DNA of 64,000 bases from Mesorhizobium sp. B2-1-8 (GCF_006442545.2 NZ_CP083953.1:124001-188000); one strand, 5' to 3'. Positions 1 through 9,710 are shown, counted from the first letter of the stretch. Translations and numbers: made by a program. The notes: generated from the sequence alone by a model not told the origin.

Positions 1-49
1 TCGCGCCTATCGACGCGAAGGCGCCGGGCGAGCCCGCGACGAGAGGCCG

Positions 50-448
50 ATGCTTGATGCCTCCTCTCTGCCGGAGTTCGCGCGACAGAGTCGACGACTG
101 GAATCGCGTGCCGCAGCCTTCCACCGACGGATTGCTTCACGGCTTACCGCTTTGGGTGAGGATGCGGCGTCGAAAACGGTCGCCGAGGTTGCCGAGCGGG
201 AGAGCGCGGCCGGGGTTGAAGGCGCCAACGAGACTGATGAGGCAGCGACAGTGGACCTAGCGCATGCTGCCACGCCGTCGCCGCTTCTGCGCTCGGCGCT
301 CGGTGAGGCCGAACGGCTGCACCAGGCCTATCTCGACCTCGCCGATCACACGCGCGACGAACAGGTGCTGGTCGCCGCCCAGCAGGCCGCGGATCGAACC
401 ATGCAGAGCCTGGCCGCCATCGCAGCGCGGTGGCACCTGTTCCGCTGA
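50..448 (+). CDS. hypothetical helical protein, possibly the C-terminal part of a longer gene
   Basis: A 132-residue reading frame rich in Ala, Glu and Arg, predicted to be mostly helical. I do not recognise the family. The frame is open upstream to the window edge, so the ATG at 50 may be internal and the real start may lie outside the window. The base usage is that of a high-G+C coding frame. Overlapping frames on both strands look like shadows. Next downstream is the convergent pseudoazurin gene. Function unknown. Confidence 0.42.
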   Translation: MLDASSLPEFARQSRRLESRAAAFHRRIASRLTALGEDAASKTVAEVAERESAAGVEGANETDEAATVDLAHAATPSPLLRSALGEAERLHQAYLDLADHTRDEQVLVAAQQAADRTMQSLAAIAARWHLFR

Positions 449-583
449 TGCTGCGGGCACCAATTCTGGAAGCGGGTGCGTTCAAACCTAACTTGGCATC
501 CCGCTCCATCTGTTTGAATAAGCCGCATTTTTTGCAACGTCAGCAAATACCCGCCTGGCTGAAAAAATTCCCGGCGGGGCGTA

Positions 584-1027
584 CTATTGACCGATCTGCT
601 TGAACAGATCGTCGAAAACCTTCTTGGCCTTGCCGGCCTGATTGACCGACTCAGCTGCCTTCAGATTGCTGCTTGGATCGCCGACCACGACAAGCGCGAC
701 CATGCCCATGCCATAGTGGGGATTGCACTTGACTCCGTAGACGCCGGGCTTGGTGAACGTGACGGTGAGATCCTTGTTCATCTGCCCTTTGAACGGCTCG
801 GCACCTTCCGGCAGCATACCGGGAATCGATTCGACATCGTGCCCCTTGTCCTTGGCGACGAAATGGACCGTGTCGCCGGGCGCTATTTTGAGGAAGGATG
901 GTTCGAGCTGAAACATGCCGTGCTTGCCCATGTTCAACGTGGAGACCTCGAATTCGGCGGCATTCGCAGCGCCGGCCCACGTTAGAACAGCGGCGGCGAT
1001 GAACGGTATAAGTTTGAACGAGCGCAT
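584..1027 (-). CDS. pseudoazurin (type I blue copper protein)
   Basis: A 147-residue periplasmic cupredoxin. It starts with a Sec signal peptide (about residues 1-23, cleaved after ANA) followed by a cupredoxin fold. The four type I copper ligands of pseudoazurins are visible: His63 in GHDVESIPG, and Cys101, His104 and Met109 in CNPHYGMGM, with the family's +3 and +8 spacing from the Cys. Pseudoazurins carry electrons from the cytochrome bc1 branch to copper nitrite reductase or other periplasmic reductases. No nir, nor or nos gene is in this window, so its partner is elsewhere. It is transcribed away from hemN, and the shared spacer holds two FNR/FixK-like boxes, which fits expression at low oxygen. 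Confidence 0.93.
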   Translation of the reverse strand: MRSFKLIPFIAAAVLTWAGAANAAEFEVSTLNMGKHGMFQLEPSFLKIAPGDTVHFVAKDKGHDVESIPGMLPEGAEPFKGQMNKDLTVTFTKPGVYGVKCNPHYGMGMVALVVVGDPSSNLKAAESVNQAGKAKKVFDDLFKQIGQ

Positions 1028-1106
1028 TTCTTCTGATTCCCTGTTTGATGTGGATAACGAACTTTGCGTGTGGCCGGCTGTCTATCAGCCGTATCCGTCA
1101 CGAACT

Positions 1107-1120
1107 TTGCGCCAGGACAA
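1107..1120. promoter_or_regulatory. FNR/FixK-like box, weak
   Basis: TTGCG-CCAG-GACAA has the TTG-N8-CAA spacing of the FNR/FixK consensus TTGAT-N4-ATCAA, with weaker inner positions. It lies about 80 bp upstream of the pseudoazurin start, in the spacer divergent to hemN. The match is by eye; binding is inferred. Confidence 0.35.
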
Positions 1121-1249
1121 ACACGCTCCTGAAAATGTGGCTTCGCCTCGATAGCCAACGACCCTCAAATCGAGCGCAACGGCTTCCCACTCAGTCGTCA
1201 CCCCGCTCGATGGGGTGCGTTCTGAAGAAACGAAAGAGCGTGTGTGACT

Positions 1250-1263
1250 TTGGCATATCGCAA
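1250..1263. promoter_or_regulatory. FNR/FixK/DNR-like box upstream of hemN
   Basis: TTGGC-ATAT-CGCAA shows the TTG-N8-CAA dyad of the CRP/FNR superfamily. It lies about 60 bp upstream of the favoured hemN start. Oxygen-independent hemN genes are classic FNR/FixK targets in rhizobia, so the context supports the call more than the sequence alone does. Confidence 0.42.
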
Positions 1264-1322
1264 AGAAGCGCGGATCGTCGCCGGCTAGAGTGCTTCCAGC
1301 AGCACCGAGCAGGAGAACTCCA

Positions 1323-2675
1323 TTGCAAGCCTCAATCCTGGCGAAATACGGCGAGGCACGCCTGCCCCGCTATACCAGCTACCCAACGGCACCGAGTTTC
1401 TCCTCGGCGGTCGGCGCCCACGAATATGGAGACTGGCTGGAGAACCTGCCGGCCGGCGATCCGGTATCGCTGTACCTGCACATTCCGTTCTGCCGCTCGA
1501 TGTGCTGGTATTGCGGTTGCCATACGACGATAACCCGGCAGGACCGCCCGATCCTCGACTATCTCGACGTCCTGCGTGAGGAAATCGAAATGGTAGCCGC
1601 TCGGGCTCGCGGCCGCTTGCCGGTGGGGGAAGTGCATTTCGGCGGCGGCACGCCGACCATCATCTCCCCGGCGGAATTCCTCGCGCTGATGGCGCTTATG
1701 CGGGAGCACTTCGCGTTCTCCGACACGACCGGGACCGCCGTCGAGATCGATCCACGCGGGCTTACCGCCGAGATGGCCCATGCGCTGGGCGCCGCAGGTG
1801 TCAGCCGCGCAAGCCTTGGCGTCCAGAGCTTCGATCCCGTGGTGCAGAAGGCCATCAACCGCATCCAGAGCAAGGCGCAGACCGCCGAGGCCACCGACCG
1901 TCTGCGCAGCGCAGGCGTCGGCGGCATCAATTTCGACCTGATTTATGGCCTGCCGCATCAGACGGTGCAGTCTTGCGTCGAGACGGCCAGTGCGGCAATC
2001 GCCATGCTTCCGGATCGCCTGGCCGTGTTTGGCTACGCACACATCCCAACGTTCAAGAAGCACCAGCGGATGATCGATGAAACCAGTCTGCCCGATACCG
2101 CGGCACGCAACGAACAGGCTAGAGCGATCGCCGAGACGCTGGTCGCGGCAGGCTACAGGCAAATCGGCCTCGACCACTTCGCGCTGCCTGGAGACGATCT
2201 CGTCCAGGCGCAGGAAGCGGGAAGGCTGAGACGCAATTTCCAAGGCTACACCACGGACAATTGCGACACGCTGATCGGCTTCGGCGCTTCGGCAATCGGC
2301 CGCACGAAGAACGGCTATGTGCAGAACGAGGTGGCACCGGGCCTCTACGCCCAACAGATCGCCTCCGGACGTCTGGCGACCACCAAGGGTTACCGCTTGA
2401 CCGAAGAGGACAGGGTCCGTGGCGAGATCATAGAACGACTGATGTGCGATTTCAGCGCCGACATTGCGGCAATCCGCAACGCTCACGGCTTTGAGCCGTC
2501 GCGACTTCTCGGCAGCAAGGAGAAGCTGGCGGAACTCGAGCGCGACGGCGTGCTCGACGTTCGGGATAGCGTGGTCCACGTCAACCAGGAGTATCGCTTC
2601 GTCGTCAGGGCGGTCGCTGCGGTCTTCGATGCCTATCTTGACCAGTCCAAATGCGCACACGGCAAGGCAGCATAA
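1323..2675 (+). CDS. hemN: oxygen-independent coproporphyrinogen III dehydrogenase
   Basis: A radical-SAM enzyme that converts coproporphyrinogen III to protoporphyrinogen IX without oxygen, in haem synthesis in the cytoplasm. Cysteines 57, 61 and 64 form the CxxxCxxC [4Fe-4S] motif in CRSMCWYC, with a further Cys at 66 as in HemN. GGGTP and the N-terminal RYTSYPTAP signature are also typical. The length of 450 residues matches the family (about 450-460). I prefer the TTG at 1323 because AGGAGA lies six bases upstream; an in-frame GTG at 1290 would add 11 residues but lacks a clear ribosome site. It is divergent from pseudoazurin, with FNR-like boxes between them. Confidence 0.95.
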   Translation: MQASILAKYGEARLPRYTSYPTAPSFSSAVGAHEYGDWLENLPAGDPVSLYLHIPFCRSMCWYCGCHTTITRQDRPILDYLDVLREEIEMVAARARGRLPVGEVHFGGGTPTIISPAEFLALMALMREHFAFSDTTGTAVEIDPRGLTAEMAHALGAAGVSRASLGVQSFDPVVQKAINRIQSKAQTAEATDRLRSAGVGGINFDLIYGLPHQTVQSCVETASAAIAMLPDRLAVFGYAHIPTFKKHQRMIDETSLPDTAARNEQARAIAETLVAAGYRQIGLDHFALPGDDLVQAQEAGRLRRNFQGYTTDNCDTLIGFGASAIGRTKNGYVQNEVAPGLYAQQIASGRLATTKGYRLTEEDRVRGEIIERLMCDFSADIAAIRNAHGFEPSRLLGSKEKLAELERDGVLDVRDSVVHVNQEYRFVVRAVAAVFDAYLDQSKCAHGKAA

Positions 2676-2900
2676 CGCGCGGGAAGGCGATCGAAACTGC
2701 CTGAAAACCTGCAATTCGCGACAGCAGGCCGCATCGACACAAGGTTCCGCGATGACCACAGAACCAGCCGTCGTTCAGAGGTGTGCAAACTCACCCTGAG
2801 TTCGTCGATCGAGAGGGACGAGCCGGCAACGAATGCCAGCTCTCCCATCCGGCGATCGGCGACCACGAGCGAGCCGGCAACGAGCAGCAGACTTCTTTCT

Positions 2901-3068
2901 CTACACGAAAGCCATCACGACCACGCCACCCAGGACAATTAGGGCGAGCCCAGCGATAAGCATGGGCAGCAACGTGTTGTCCGCCTTTGCGCCGCTCGCT
3001 GCTTCGGTGCTGAACACAAGGCTTGGCCATTCTTCGATCACTTCTTCACTCTCGGCATCTATTTTCAT
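2901..3068 (-). CDS. small tail-anchored membrane protein
   Basis: A 55-residue protein with an acidic N-terminus (MKIDAESEEVIEEW) and one hydrophobic segment at about residues 34-54 that ends at the C-terminus, so a single-span, tail-anchored topology is likely. I chose the internal ATG at 3068 because the upstream extension to 3212 is Arg/Ser-rich and unlike a protein start, and a weak AGGCG site precedes this ATG. No family recognised. It lies alone between hemN and the DUF1173 relic. Confidence 0.5.
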   Translation of the reverse strand: MKIDAESEEVIEEWPSLVFSTEAASGAKADNTLLPMLIAGLALIVLGGVVVMAFV

Positions 3069-3347
3069 TTTCGCCTCATTTCGCGCTCTCGCCTGCCTGG
3101 CGTCGCAACGGCAGCGGGGCCACTCGTCGCTCGAAGAGCGCCTCGCGTCGCGTGGACATCTTCCGTCTTCAACCTCGATCGACGTCGATGGAGAGAAGGT
3201 GCGGGACATCAAGCGTCTAGTCTTTGCGCTGGCGCAAATTGAACCGAGATAGTTCAGAGCGCGAGGCAGATCACAGAACTCCCGGGGGTGGGAGCGTCAC
3301 GAAGCAGCAACGCCGCCTGAAAGCTCACGTGGGCTCTGTCGCTGGCG

Positions 3348-4270
3348 GTGGGTGCCCGCGTGCCGAGGGGAGCGGCCGGCATGGCGGCGCTAGAGCTGGA
3401 TTTCAGCCTGTCGAAGACCGGGAACCGGGCAGCGTCCATGCCTGCTGGCCAGAACTCCGCCAGCGTGGCCGGAGATCCCAGGAGGATGTCACTGCGTGGC
3501 CTCCTTCACTATCTCTGGCACGAGGCCGAATTGACGGTCTGGACATCCAGATGGGCCGGCAAGCGAGATTGGTGGAACGTCCGCTGGCACCTCATCGAGG
3601 CGGCCGGGCAAATGACAGTGAGAGGCGGAGCGCTTTCGGACATCCTGTTCGTCCCCGAGCCGTTCCGGGCCGAGAACAAGGAAGCGATCGAACAGCGTCG
3701 CAACGCGGTTCTTGGTACAGCACTTCCGCCAAAATCCGGACCGCGGAAGTTGCTGCTCCTCGTAGGTGAGGTGAAGGAGATCGTGTCTGCTCGATCGGGT
3801 CAGAAACTTGTCGTCAGGCCTTCATCATGGACGACGCAATGCATCGGCGTTTGCAGGCACGCTTCGAGAGAGAATTGTCGCTGTGGGGAGCGGAGGCGAG
3901 CTCACATCTCATGGCTATCGCGACGTTCGGACTGAATTCGGCCGGCCTCGCCATTGTCGAGGAGATCGCGTTGATGGTCGTGTCCGAGAACTGGATTCCT
4001 TACGAGACGGTCCCTGAAAAGTGGCTCATCGACGCGCTTGCCCGTCTTCGTGAGAAGAGCGTGAAGGGATTGCGCTACGACCTGCAACCCGACCTGCCGA
4101 TTGCCAACGCCTTGCTTCAGAACAGGCAGGAGCCGATCGCGCTCTTTGTAGTTCCAGCCGGAGCGGACGAAGCGTTCGAGGTTTCACTGGAGGATATGAT
4201 CGCGAACCGGCCGGAGATGGGTGCCTGGACCTGGCGGGTCGGTGACGAGGAGATGCCGGCCCTTCCATAG
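3348..4270 (+). pseudogene. DUF1173 family protein, frameshifted and 5'-truncated
   Basis: Two adjoining frames together spell a DUF1173 protein. The first holds LRGLLHYLW, KRDWWNVRWHL and LLLVGEVKEI. The second, from about 3821, holds FIMDDAMHRRL, LSLWGAEASSHLMAI and the usual C-terminus WTWRVGDEEMPALP. The frame changes near 3815-3821, where the conserved stretch after KLVV is partly missing, so a small deletion is likely. The N-terminal third of the family is not visible. DUF1173 genes accompany ParB-like and DUF932 genes on rhizobial plasmids and integrative elements, and both of those are found downstream here. Their biochemical role is unknown. A second, much smaller scrap of a DUF1173 gene lies near 20.5 kb. 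Confidence 0.8.
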
Positions 4271-5199
4271 GGCTGGCGACGACATCTCAGATTTGCATCA
4301 ATGTCGTGAACCGGTGGAGGTCATCGATTCAGACCATGCGTTGGACAAGCATCTCCCGCCGGTCCTTTGTGTGGCTGCGACAGGGAAGCCGACATCGATG
4401 TGCGCGAGAGACGCAAGCAGGATGGCCGACGTTGCGGTTTCAGCTAAAGCAGCAGACTTGTGAATGTTCCGCATTAGCTATTGCTAATCGCCGTGGATGG
4501 CGCACTGTCGCTGGATGGTGGCTGGGCACGTCGAAATGGTTCTCTTCGAGCAGTCGATCGCCAGCACCGATGGCATCCAGCGTCCGTTTTCCGACAGGGT
4601 GATAGATGCGGCTGAGAAAACCGCGGGATCTGTCCTGTTCGATGTCCGCGTAGATGGTGACACCTACATTCAGCGAATGGCCGCAATAGGGTATGGTGAA
4701 GCGGACGCGGCACGTAGTCGTGCTCGAGAAGAGCGGCCACCTAAGATGCGCCTCGGTGAACGGCGACGCATCAACTTTGCTGGCGACCTTAGCTACTTGG
4801 GAATCGTCTCCCTTGAGCGAGCATGTGCAAGCGAAGTATCACGGGACTGCACTGGTCCTGCTAGCAAAGCTTCGCAATTCCGGCCACCTGAAGTAATCAG
4901 AACCTACGCCTCAATCTAGCTCTGGGGAGTGCCGTTGGCGGCCATCACACGCAGGGCCACCTGCTCCTTTACTGGATCCACATCAGCCCAACCCGCACAC
5001 GCAAAGCTCAGCCTCGGCGATGCTCTGCGCGTCGCCCGTCTCGCGGCGTTGACCAAACCCCTTCACCGCCGGTCTTGTTCCACGGCGTCTGCGCCTCGGA
5101 CGCTTGTCGGCGTCGACCCGGGACACCAAGCCAGCGGCGTGGTCGAGTGCGCCTCATGGTGCGCTCTTCCGTCGGTAGCGGCTGCTTACGAAGGGTCCC
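4271..5199. other. about 0.9 kb with no supported gene
   Basis: Several overlapping frames exist here (the longest is 4497-4919 on the plus strand), but none has a recognisable motif or a good ribosome site, and frames change often. Stretches such as 4600-4690 (plus) look protein-like, which suggests eroded coding DNA, but I cannot name the source. Confidence 0.4.
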
Positions 5200-5318
5200 C
5201 ATCGTTGCCAGCGGCGAGAACCTCACGACCCAGCGGTGGATTGTAGAATGATCGACGTGAATGCCGCGCTCAGCCATCATCTCTTCCAGATCGCGCAAGC
5301 TGAGATTGTACGCCAGAC
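5200..5318 (-). pseudogene. IS6-family transposase fragment
   Basis: About 40 codons match the start of IS6-family transposases: LRDLEEMMAERGI followed by VDHSTIHRWV. This is the N-terminal helix-turn-helix region ahead of the DDE domain. After VVRFSPL the resemblance stops, so only a fragment survives, with no catalytic residues and no clear terminal repeats. Confidence 0.75.
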
Positions 5319-5562
5319 CCGTTCATATCGCAGGGCTACAGCGTGCAATGACTTGCGCCGTGCGGTTTCGTCTCCCCAGCTGATTGCCAATACAGGCCTC
5401 CGGCGGATGCAACCGATCGCCATCGAGACGGGCCACGCGCATCTTGCAAGTGACGGCGCTCAATTTAAGGAACGCCGGTTGGCCGGGGCCATCATGCCTT
5501 CCGACTCGGATTCTGGTGAGTCCGTTCGGAAGACAATAAAAAACTGAAACCAGAAGCGATAC

Positions 5563-5760
5563 TCAGGCGTGTCGCCATCGCAGTTCGCCGCCAGAGCGCC
5601 CCAAGCGATCGCCGTGACTGCCAAATCGCCCCATAGCGCTTTCGCGGTCGGCGATTTCGACAACGGACCGATCGCCAAGAACCGCGTCGGTCTCTGCTAT
5701 CTCGCGGCGAAAAGGAGATCCCTCGAGGATGATCGGCGAACGATCGGTCAGCTTTTTCAC
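5563..5760 (-). CDS. short hypothetical protein, possibly a frameshifted remnant
   Basis: A 65-residue frame starting at a GTG with GGAGG seven bases upstream, 23 bp behind the end of the Tat-signal pseudogene, so the two were probably one operon. The N-terminal half (MKKLTDRSPIILEGSPF) looks protein-like. From about residue 40 another frame reads more convincingly (KALWGDLAVTAIAWGALAA), so a frameshift near 5630-5640 is likely. No family recognised. Confidence 0.35.
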   Translation of the reverse strand: MKKLTDRSPIILEGSPFRREIAETDAVLGDRSVVEIADRESAMGRFGSHGDRLGRSGGELRWRHA

Positions 5761-5782
5761 GCTGCGCCTCCATCAGCCTCGG

Positions 5783-6498
5783 TCAAGACACGCAAGCCGT
5801 CCCCTCCCGCTTTCGAAGAGGTGCCGGCTGGAGCATGTCGTTTGGAAACATCTGCTCAGGAACCAGCCGCTGGCTAATGCGGATAACATCATCGAGTGCC
5901 GAGCGGATTTGCGGCCAGGGAAACTCGGCACCATCTTCAGAGACCAACCCTTCCCTAAGCACAGCATCAAGCTTCGCCGCCACACCGGCAAGGCAAACGG
6001 CGGGGGTTTTGGACAACGTCTCAAGGAGGTCCTCCGCCTGGTCGCCAGATTCAAGCTCGGCCTGCAATGCCGCCGAGTAGCCAATTTCCCGGTCGGCGGC
6101 GTCCCAGCGCGCCTGATGATCCGCAAAATCGGTTTCAGCCTTCGCGTGCTTTCCTGTGTCTTCCAGACCAAGATCGAGAGTGCTTCGTGAAGAGCCTCAA
6201 GTGAATGCAGCGTCACGATCTCACCATCGGAAAGCTGGATGGTCGCGCAAGGAAAGCCAACTGTCTCGACGAGTTTCCGCTCCAAGCGCTGCTGCTGATG
6301 GCACAGCCGTTCAGTCCGGTCGTGGGCCGCCTGCCATTTGCGCCACACCGCCACCGCGGGATCGGCGGGTTGGTCCTTTTCAAAATCGCTGGCGGCAAAC
6401 GCTGTTGGCTGCCGTCCCGCAATTGCAATTGCCGTTCCTGCAAGCAGCGTCCTCCGGGTGACGAAAGGCAAAGTCGTGCTATTGTCGGAATCACCCAT
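5783..6498 (-). pseudogene. Tat-signal exported protein, frameshifted
   Basis: The ATG at 6498 follows a GGGAG site. The N-terminus carries a twin-arginine signal (TRRTLLAG then a hydrophobic stretch ending near AFA). The mature part continues to EALSILVWKTQ and then the sensible frame jumps near 6165-6175 to one encoding KAETDFADHQ and, further on, DLLETLSKTP down to a stop at 5783. A one-base indel explains this. The reconstructed protein would be about 230 residues and mostly helical. I do not recognise a functional family. An exported role is inferred only from the Tat motif. Confidence 0.6.
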
Positions 6499-6645
6499 GA
6501 TCCGAGCTCCCAGAAGCTTAGGTTGTGGGCAGGCCGATCAGAGTGTTCGCGCACGCGGATCGGTCTCCGCACGTACGATGCAAGTGCAACGCACGTGCAT
6601 CCCTTATGGACCATTCCGACGCCCAGTTCAAGCCGCAAAGCGAAA

Positions 6646-6813
6646 ATGACAAAGAAGCCATTCACGACGCGTTTGGATCCATCTGTGCTAGCTTTGGCCG
6701 AACAACTCGCAGCAACCGAACGTCGCTCGGTTACCGCTGTCATTGAGCTCGCATTGATCGAGTATGCGGAACGTCGTGGCGTTAAGGCGCGAGACGTCGA
6801 ACACGGCGGATAA
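6646..6813 (+). CDS. small ribbon-helix-helix-like protein
   Basis: A 55-residue protein with a basic, strand-like N-terminus (MTKKPFTTRLDPSVL) followed by two helices (LALAEQLAATE and TAVIELALIEYAE). This is the layout of CopG/Arc-type ribbon-helix-helix regulators, often antitoxins. No toxin gene follows. The ATG at 6646 fits the domain; the frame extends upstream but that part is not protein-like. It is divergent from the Tat-signal pseudogene. Confidence 0.5.
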   Translation: MTKKPFTTRLDPSVLALAEQLAATERRSVTAVIELALIEYAERRGVKARDVEHGG

Positions 6814-7044
6814 CTAACATCGCGAAGCACATCGCCCGAAATGGGCCGACAGAGGACTGGCAGGTTCAGGCTGCGGATCTTCAAAGAGCGGACATTGCGG
6901 TAGGCCCGGACACTGTCGCGGCATGACCCCAACCTGTCACTGTTGACACCGTCGGGTCATTCGAAAGCTGACCTTTAATCGGGACCGGCACCTCTCACCC
7001 ATCGCTATCGACCGGTTCGCGCGCAAAGCAATCTTCCAGTCCGG

Positions 7045-7503
7045 TCACTCGCTGATCCCGTCGGCCTCCTCGAGATAGGCGCGGCCGTAGGATTTGCCGG
7101 CAAGCCAGCGCTTGGCCGCCTCGGAGTTTTCGGCCAGATGCAGAAGCTCCGGTCTGTCGCCGAGGGCCTGCAGCACGCGGACCATGCCGATTTTGGGGCG
7201 CTCGACGATTTCGAACCGCAGGTCGCTCTCGACGGACCAGGTGCGTCTGATCGAGACGACGATGATGCCGCCCTACCCGAAATCACCCTCAAGCAGAGTG
7301 AAGTACGCGGGCGAGGAGTAGGTCGTGTGCGTTCGCGGTGGTTCCTTCTTGACCAGACGGCCGACGCCGTTGCGGCTCTCCCAAGCGGCGAGCTTTTTGG
7401 TGAAGCGCGACGGTGATTTCGCCGCGCCGTCCGAGTAGCGGATGGCGCTCCCCAAAGGGGCGGATTCGTAGATGATATGTTGCGGACATGCGAATTTCTC
7501 CAT
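7045..7503 (-). pseudogene. conserved plasmid hypothetical protein interrupted by an amber codon
   Basis: From the ATG at 7503 (MEKFACPQHII) the frame reads well to LLEGDFG, meets TAG at 7273-7275, and then continues in the same frame with convincing protein (GGIIVVSIRR, then VESDLRFEIVE and EEADGISE) to TGA at 7045. The whole would be 152 residues with one in-frame stop. Continuity on both sides argues for a single-base nonsense mutation rather than two genes. It lies just downstream of the large parB-like gene on the same strand. Function unknown. Confidence 0.6.
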
Positions 7504-7562
7504 CTTGGAAAACAGAATGGGCCCGGCGCAGGTGCCGGGCCTGATACGGAGCGGGAGGCCAA

Positions 7563-9710
7563 CTATTCGGCGGCCTGGAGGTGGTCCGTCTCGTCGCCGT
7601 CGGTCACCGGCTCGCCGGAGGACGGATCCGCATCGTCGGCGAGAAAGGCCGGCAGTTCGGCGGCATCGCTATCGAGCGCCGCCTCATCCGGCATCTCGCC
7701 GGCGAGGGCGTCGACAGCATCGTCAGCCACTTCGTCAACATCGAGGCGCAGCGGCTCGGGCAGCCAGTTCGATCCTTCGAGAAGACGGGCGGCTTCACGC
7801 GCCATCATGTCCTTCTTCATGTGGTCGATCAGCTGCGCGGAGTCCGCGCCACGGGCTTCGCGGACAGCCTGCAGAATCCGCGCCTTGGTAAGGCGCCCAA
7901 GGAACTCGACCGTGGGCGTCCAGCCGGCGTCGACCATATCGAACTGCAGCGAACGGCCGAGCACGTCTGCATGCTCGAGCGCCCGCGGCCGCCTGTTCCA
8001 TGGTTCGACCACCGCGTTGAGGGCCAACGAGACGCAATGCGCGAACAGCGCCTTGCGACTTGCCTCGTCGAGGCCGAGAAGGAAGTCCCACAGGCCATCC
8101 GCCTCATCGGGAAGATCGCGGTCCCAAGCTTCGTGCCGCTCCGCGATCTCCTTGGCCCAGGACGTCTCGGCAAGACCGTCGACCTGGGAGAAGCTGCCGC
8201 TCTTCAGGCTGATTTCCAGGCAGGTGTCCGGCGCGAAGCGATAAAAGATCTGCAGCAGAAAGGCGTGGAGTGCCGCGAGGAAGGCGATGTCGACGTCACC
8301 GGCGAGCGCGTTGCGCAGTGCCAGCGTCCGCTGTGCCGTCAGATCGAAGACGAGCCGGTCAGGCAGCGGCTTGATGCCATCGTCCTCGCCGTCATCGCCG
8401 GAACTGTCATCCACCGGCTTGCCGTTCACGACAACACCATGGCCATCGTCGTCACCATTGGATCGGGTTTCGCCCTCGGCGTCGCCTTCCTCGCGCTCAT
8501 CGCCATCGCCGGTCTCGGTCAGCGGCTCATCCTCTGACCGCACAAAACCGGCGTCGACCTGGAGCTTGCCGTTCGCGGCAAGCGTCACGAACACACCGGC
8601 AATGGTCTTCTGGGCTGGATCGTGGCTTTGAGGACGATCGTCGATCGCATCGAGTTCGGCCCCCAGCTGGTGGAGCTTCGCCTCGATTGCCTGGTCGGCG
8701 TCCTCGGCCGCGGCATAGTCCGCATCGAGCTTGTCGTATTCCGCCTTCAGCGCATCGTAGCGTTCGATCTCCTCGGCGCTGAGCTCCTGGGCCTCGGCGT
8801 AGATGCGCCGCAGGCCGGAGGTGTGGCCATAGGGAAAGCTGATCGCGGCCTCGACCCACTTCCAGCCTTCGGCGCGGATCGCCTCGGCATCAACCTTTAG
8901 CCTGTCGAAGACCAGCTGCTCGAGAAGTGCCGCATCCTGGAACCAGCCGCCGGAGTCCTGCTCGAACAGGTCGCGCAGGATGACGCCGCCCGCGGCCTCA
9001 TAAGCTTCCGCGCCGACATAGATGGCCCGGCGATCGTCGGCCCGGACCGTGGTCTCCGTCAGCAGGCGCCTGATGTAGTAGGGTTCCTGCGTGTGCGAGC
9101 CGGAGATCCGTTCCCAGACCTGCTCCTGGCGCGCGTGGTCGTCCGAGATCGAGAACGCCATGATCTGTTCGAGCCGGATTTCGTCTTTCTCGTAGAGCTC
9201 GAGCAGTTTTGGCGACACCGATGCCAGCCGCAGGCGCTGCCTCACCGTCGCCGGCGACACGAAGAAGCGGGCGCCGATCTCGTCGGGATCGAGACCCTGA
9301 TCGCTGAGCGCCTTGAAGGCCCGGAACTGGTCGAGGGGATGCAGGTCGGCGCGGCGCAGGTTTTCGGCAAGCGAGTCTTCTTCGGCCGAGGTCTCCTGCC
9401 TGCGGTTTACGACACAGGGGATCGGCTCATTCTTCGCCAGGCGCTTCTGCTTGATGAGTATGCCAAGTGCGAGATAACGCCGGCCGCCGGCGGGCACCTC
9501 GAACGTGCCGGTCTCCTCGCCCTCGCCGTCGAGTATGGGACGGACGTTCAAGCTCTGGATCAGCTTTCGCCGTCCGATGTCTTCGGCGAGCTGCTCAATC
9601 GACAAGCCGTCCTTGATACGCCGGACATTCTTTTGTGACAGCACCAGCTTGTCATAGGGGATGTTCTCCGCGGCGTTCATCGCGATCTTTTGAATGGCGT
9701 TCTTAGCCAT
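7563..9710 (-). CDS. large plasmid ParB/RepB-like DNA-binding protein
   Basis: A 715-residue protein. Residues about 17-115 form a ParB N-terminal (ParB/sulfiredoxin) domain with FEVPAGGRRYLAL and the arginine motif SLAENLRRADLHPLDQ. A helix-turn-helix follows (about 135-200; FFVSPATVRQRLRLAS). The long remainder has a coiled stretch, an acidic low-complexity stretch and a conserved C-terminal part near 460-640. Proteins of this size are found on rhizobial plasmids and integrative elements with DUF932 and DUF1173 partners, both present here. The length sets it apart from RepB in the repABC operon, so a role in gene control or element maintenance rather than classical partition is possible. 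Confidence 0.85.
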   Translation of the reverse strand: MAKNAIQKIAMNAAENIPYDKLVLSQKNVRRIKDGLSIEQLAEDIGRRKLIQSLNVRPILDGEGEETGTFEVPAGGRRYLALGILIKQKRLAKNEPIPCVVNRRQETSAEEDSLAENLRRADLHPLDQFRAFKALSDQGLDPDEIGARFFVSPATVRQRLRLASVSPKLLELYEKDEIRLEQIMAFSISDDHARQEQVWERISGSHTQEPYYIRRLLTETTVRADDRRAIYVGAEAYEAAGGVILRDLFEQDSGGWFQDAALLEQLVFDRLKVDAEAIRAEGWKWVEAAISFPYGHTSGLRRIYAEAQELSAEEIERYDALKAEYDKLDADYAAAEDADQAIEAKLHQLGAELDAIDDRPQSHDPAQKTIAGVFVTLAANGKLQVDAGFVRSEDEPLTETGDGDEREEGDAEGETRSNGDDDGHGVVVNGKPVDDSSGDDGEDDGIKPLPDRLVFDLTAQRTLALRNALAGDVDIAFLAALHAFLLQIFYRFAPDTCLEISLKSGSFSQVDGLAETSWAKEIAERHEAWDRDLPDEADGLWDFLLGLDEASRKALFAHCVSLALNAVVEPWNRRPRALEHADVLGRSLQFDMVDAGWTPTVEFLGRLTKARILQAVREARGADSAQLIDHMKKDMMAREAARLLEGSNWLPEPLRLDVDEVADDAVDALAGEMPDEAALDSDAAELPAFLADDADPSSGEPVTDGDETDHLQAAE

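Noticed and set aside
1332..2759. 475-residue open frame antisense to hemN
   Set aside because: It lies wholly opposite a clear HemN and is a high-G+C shadow frame with no motif or ribosome site.
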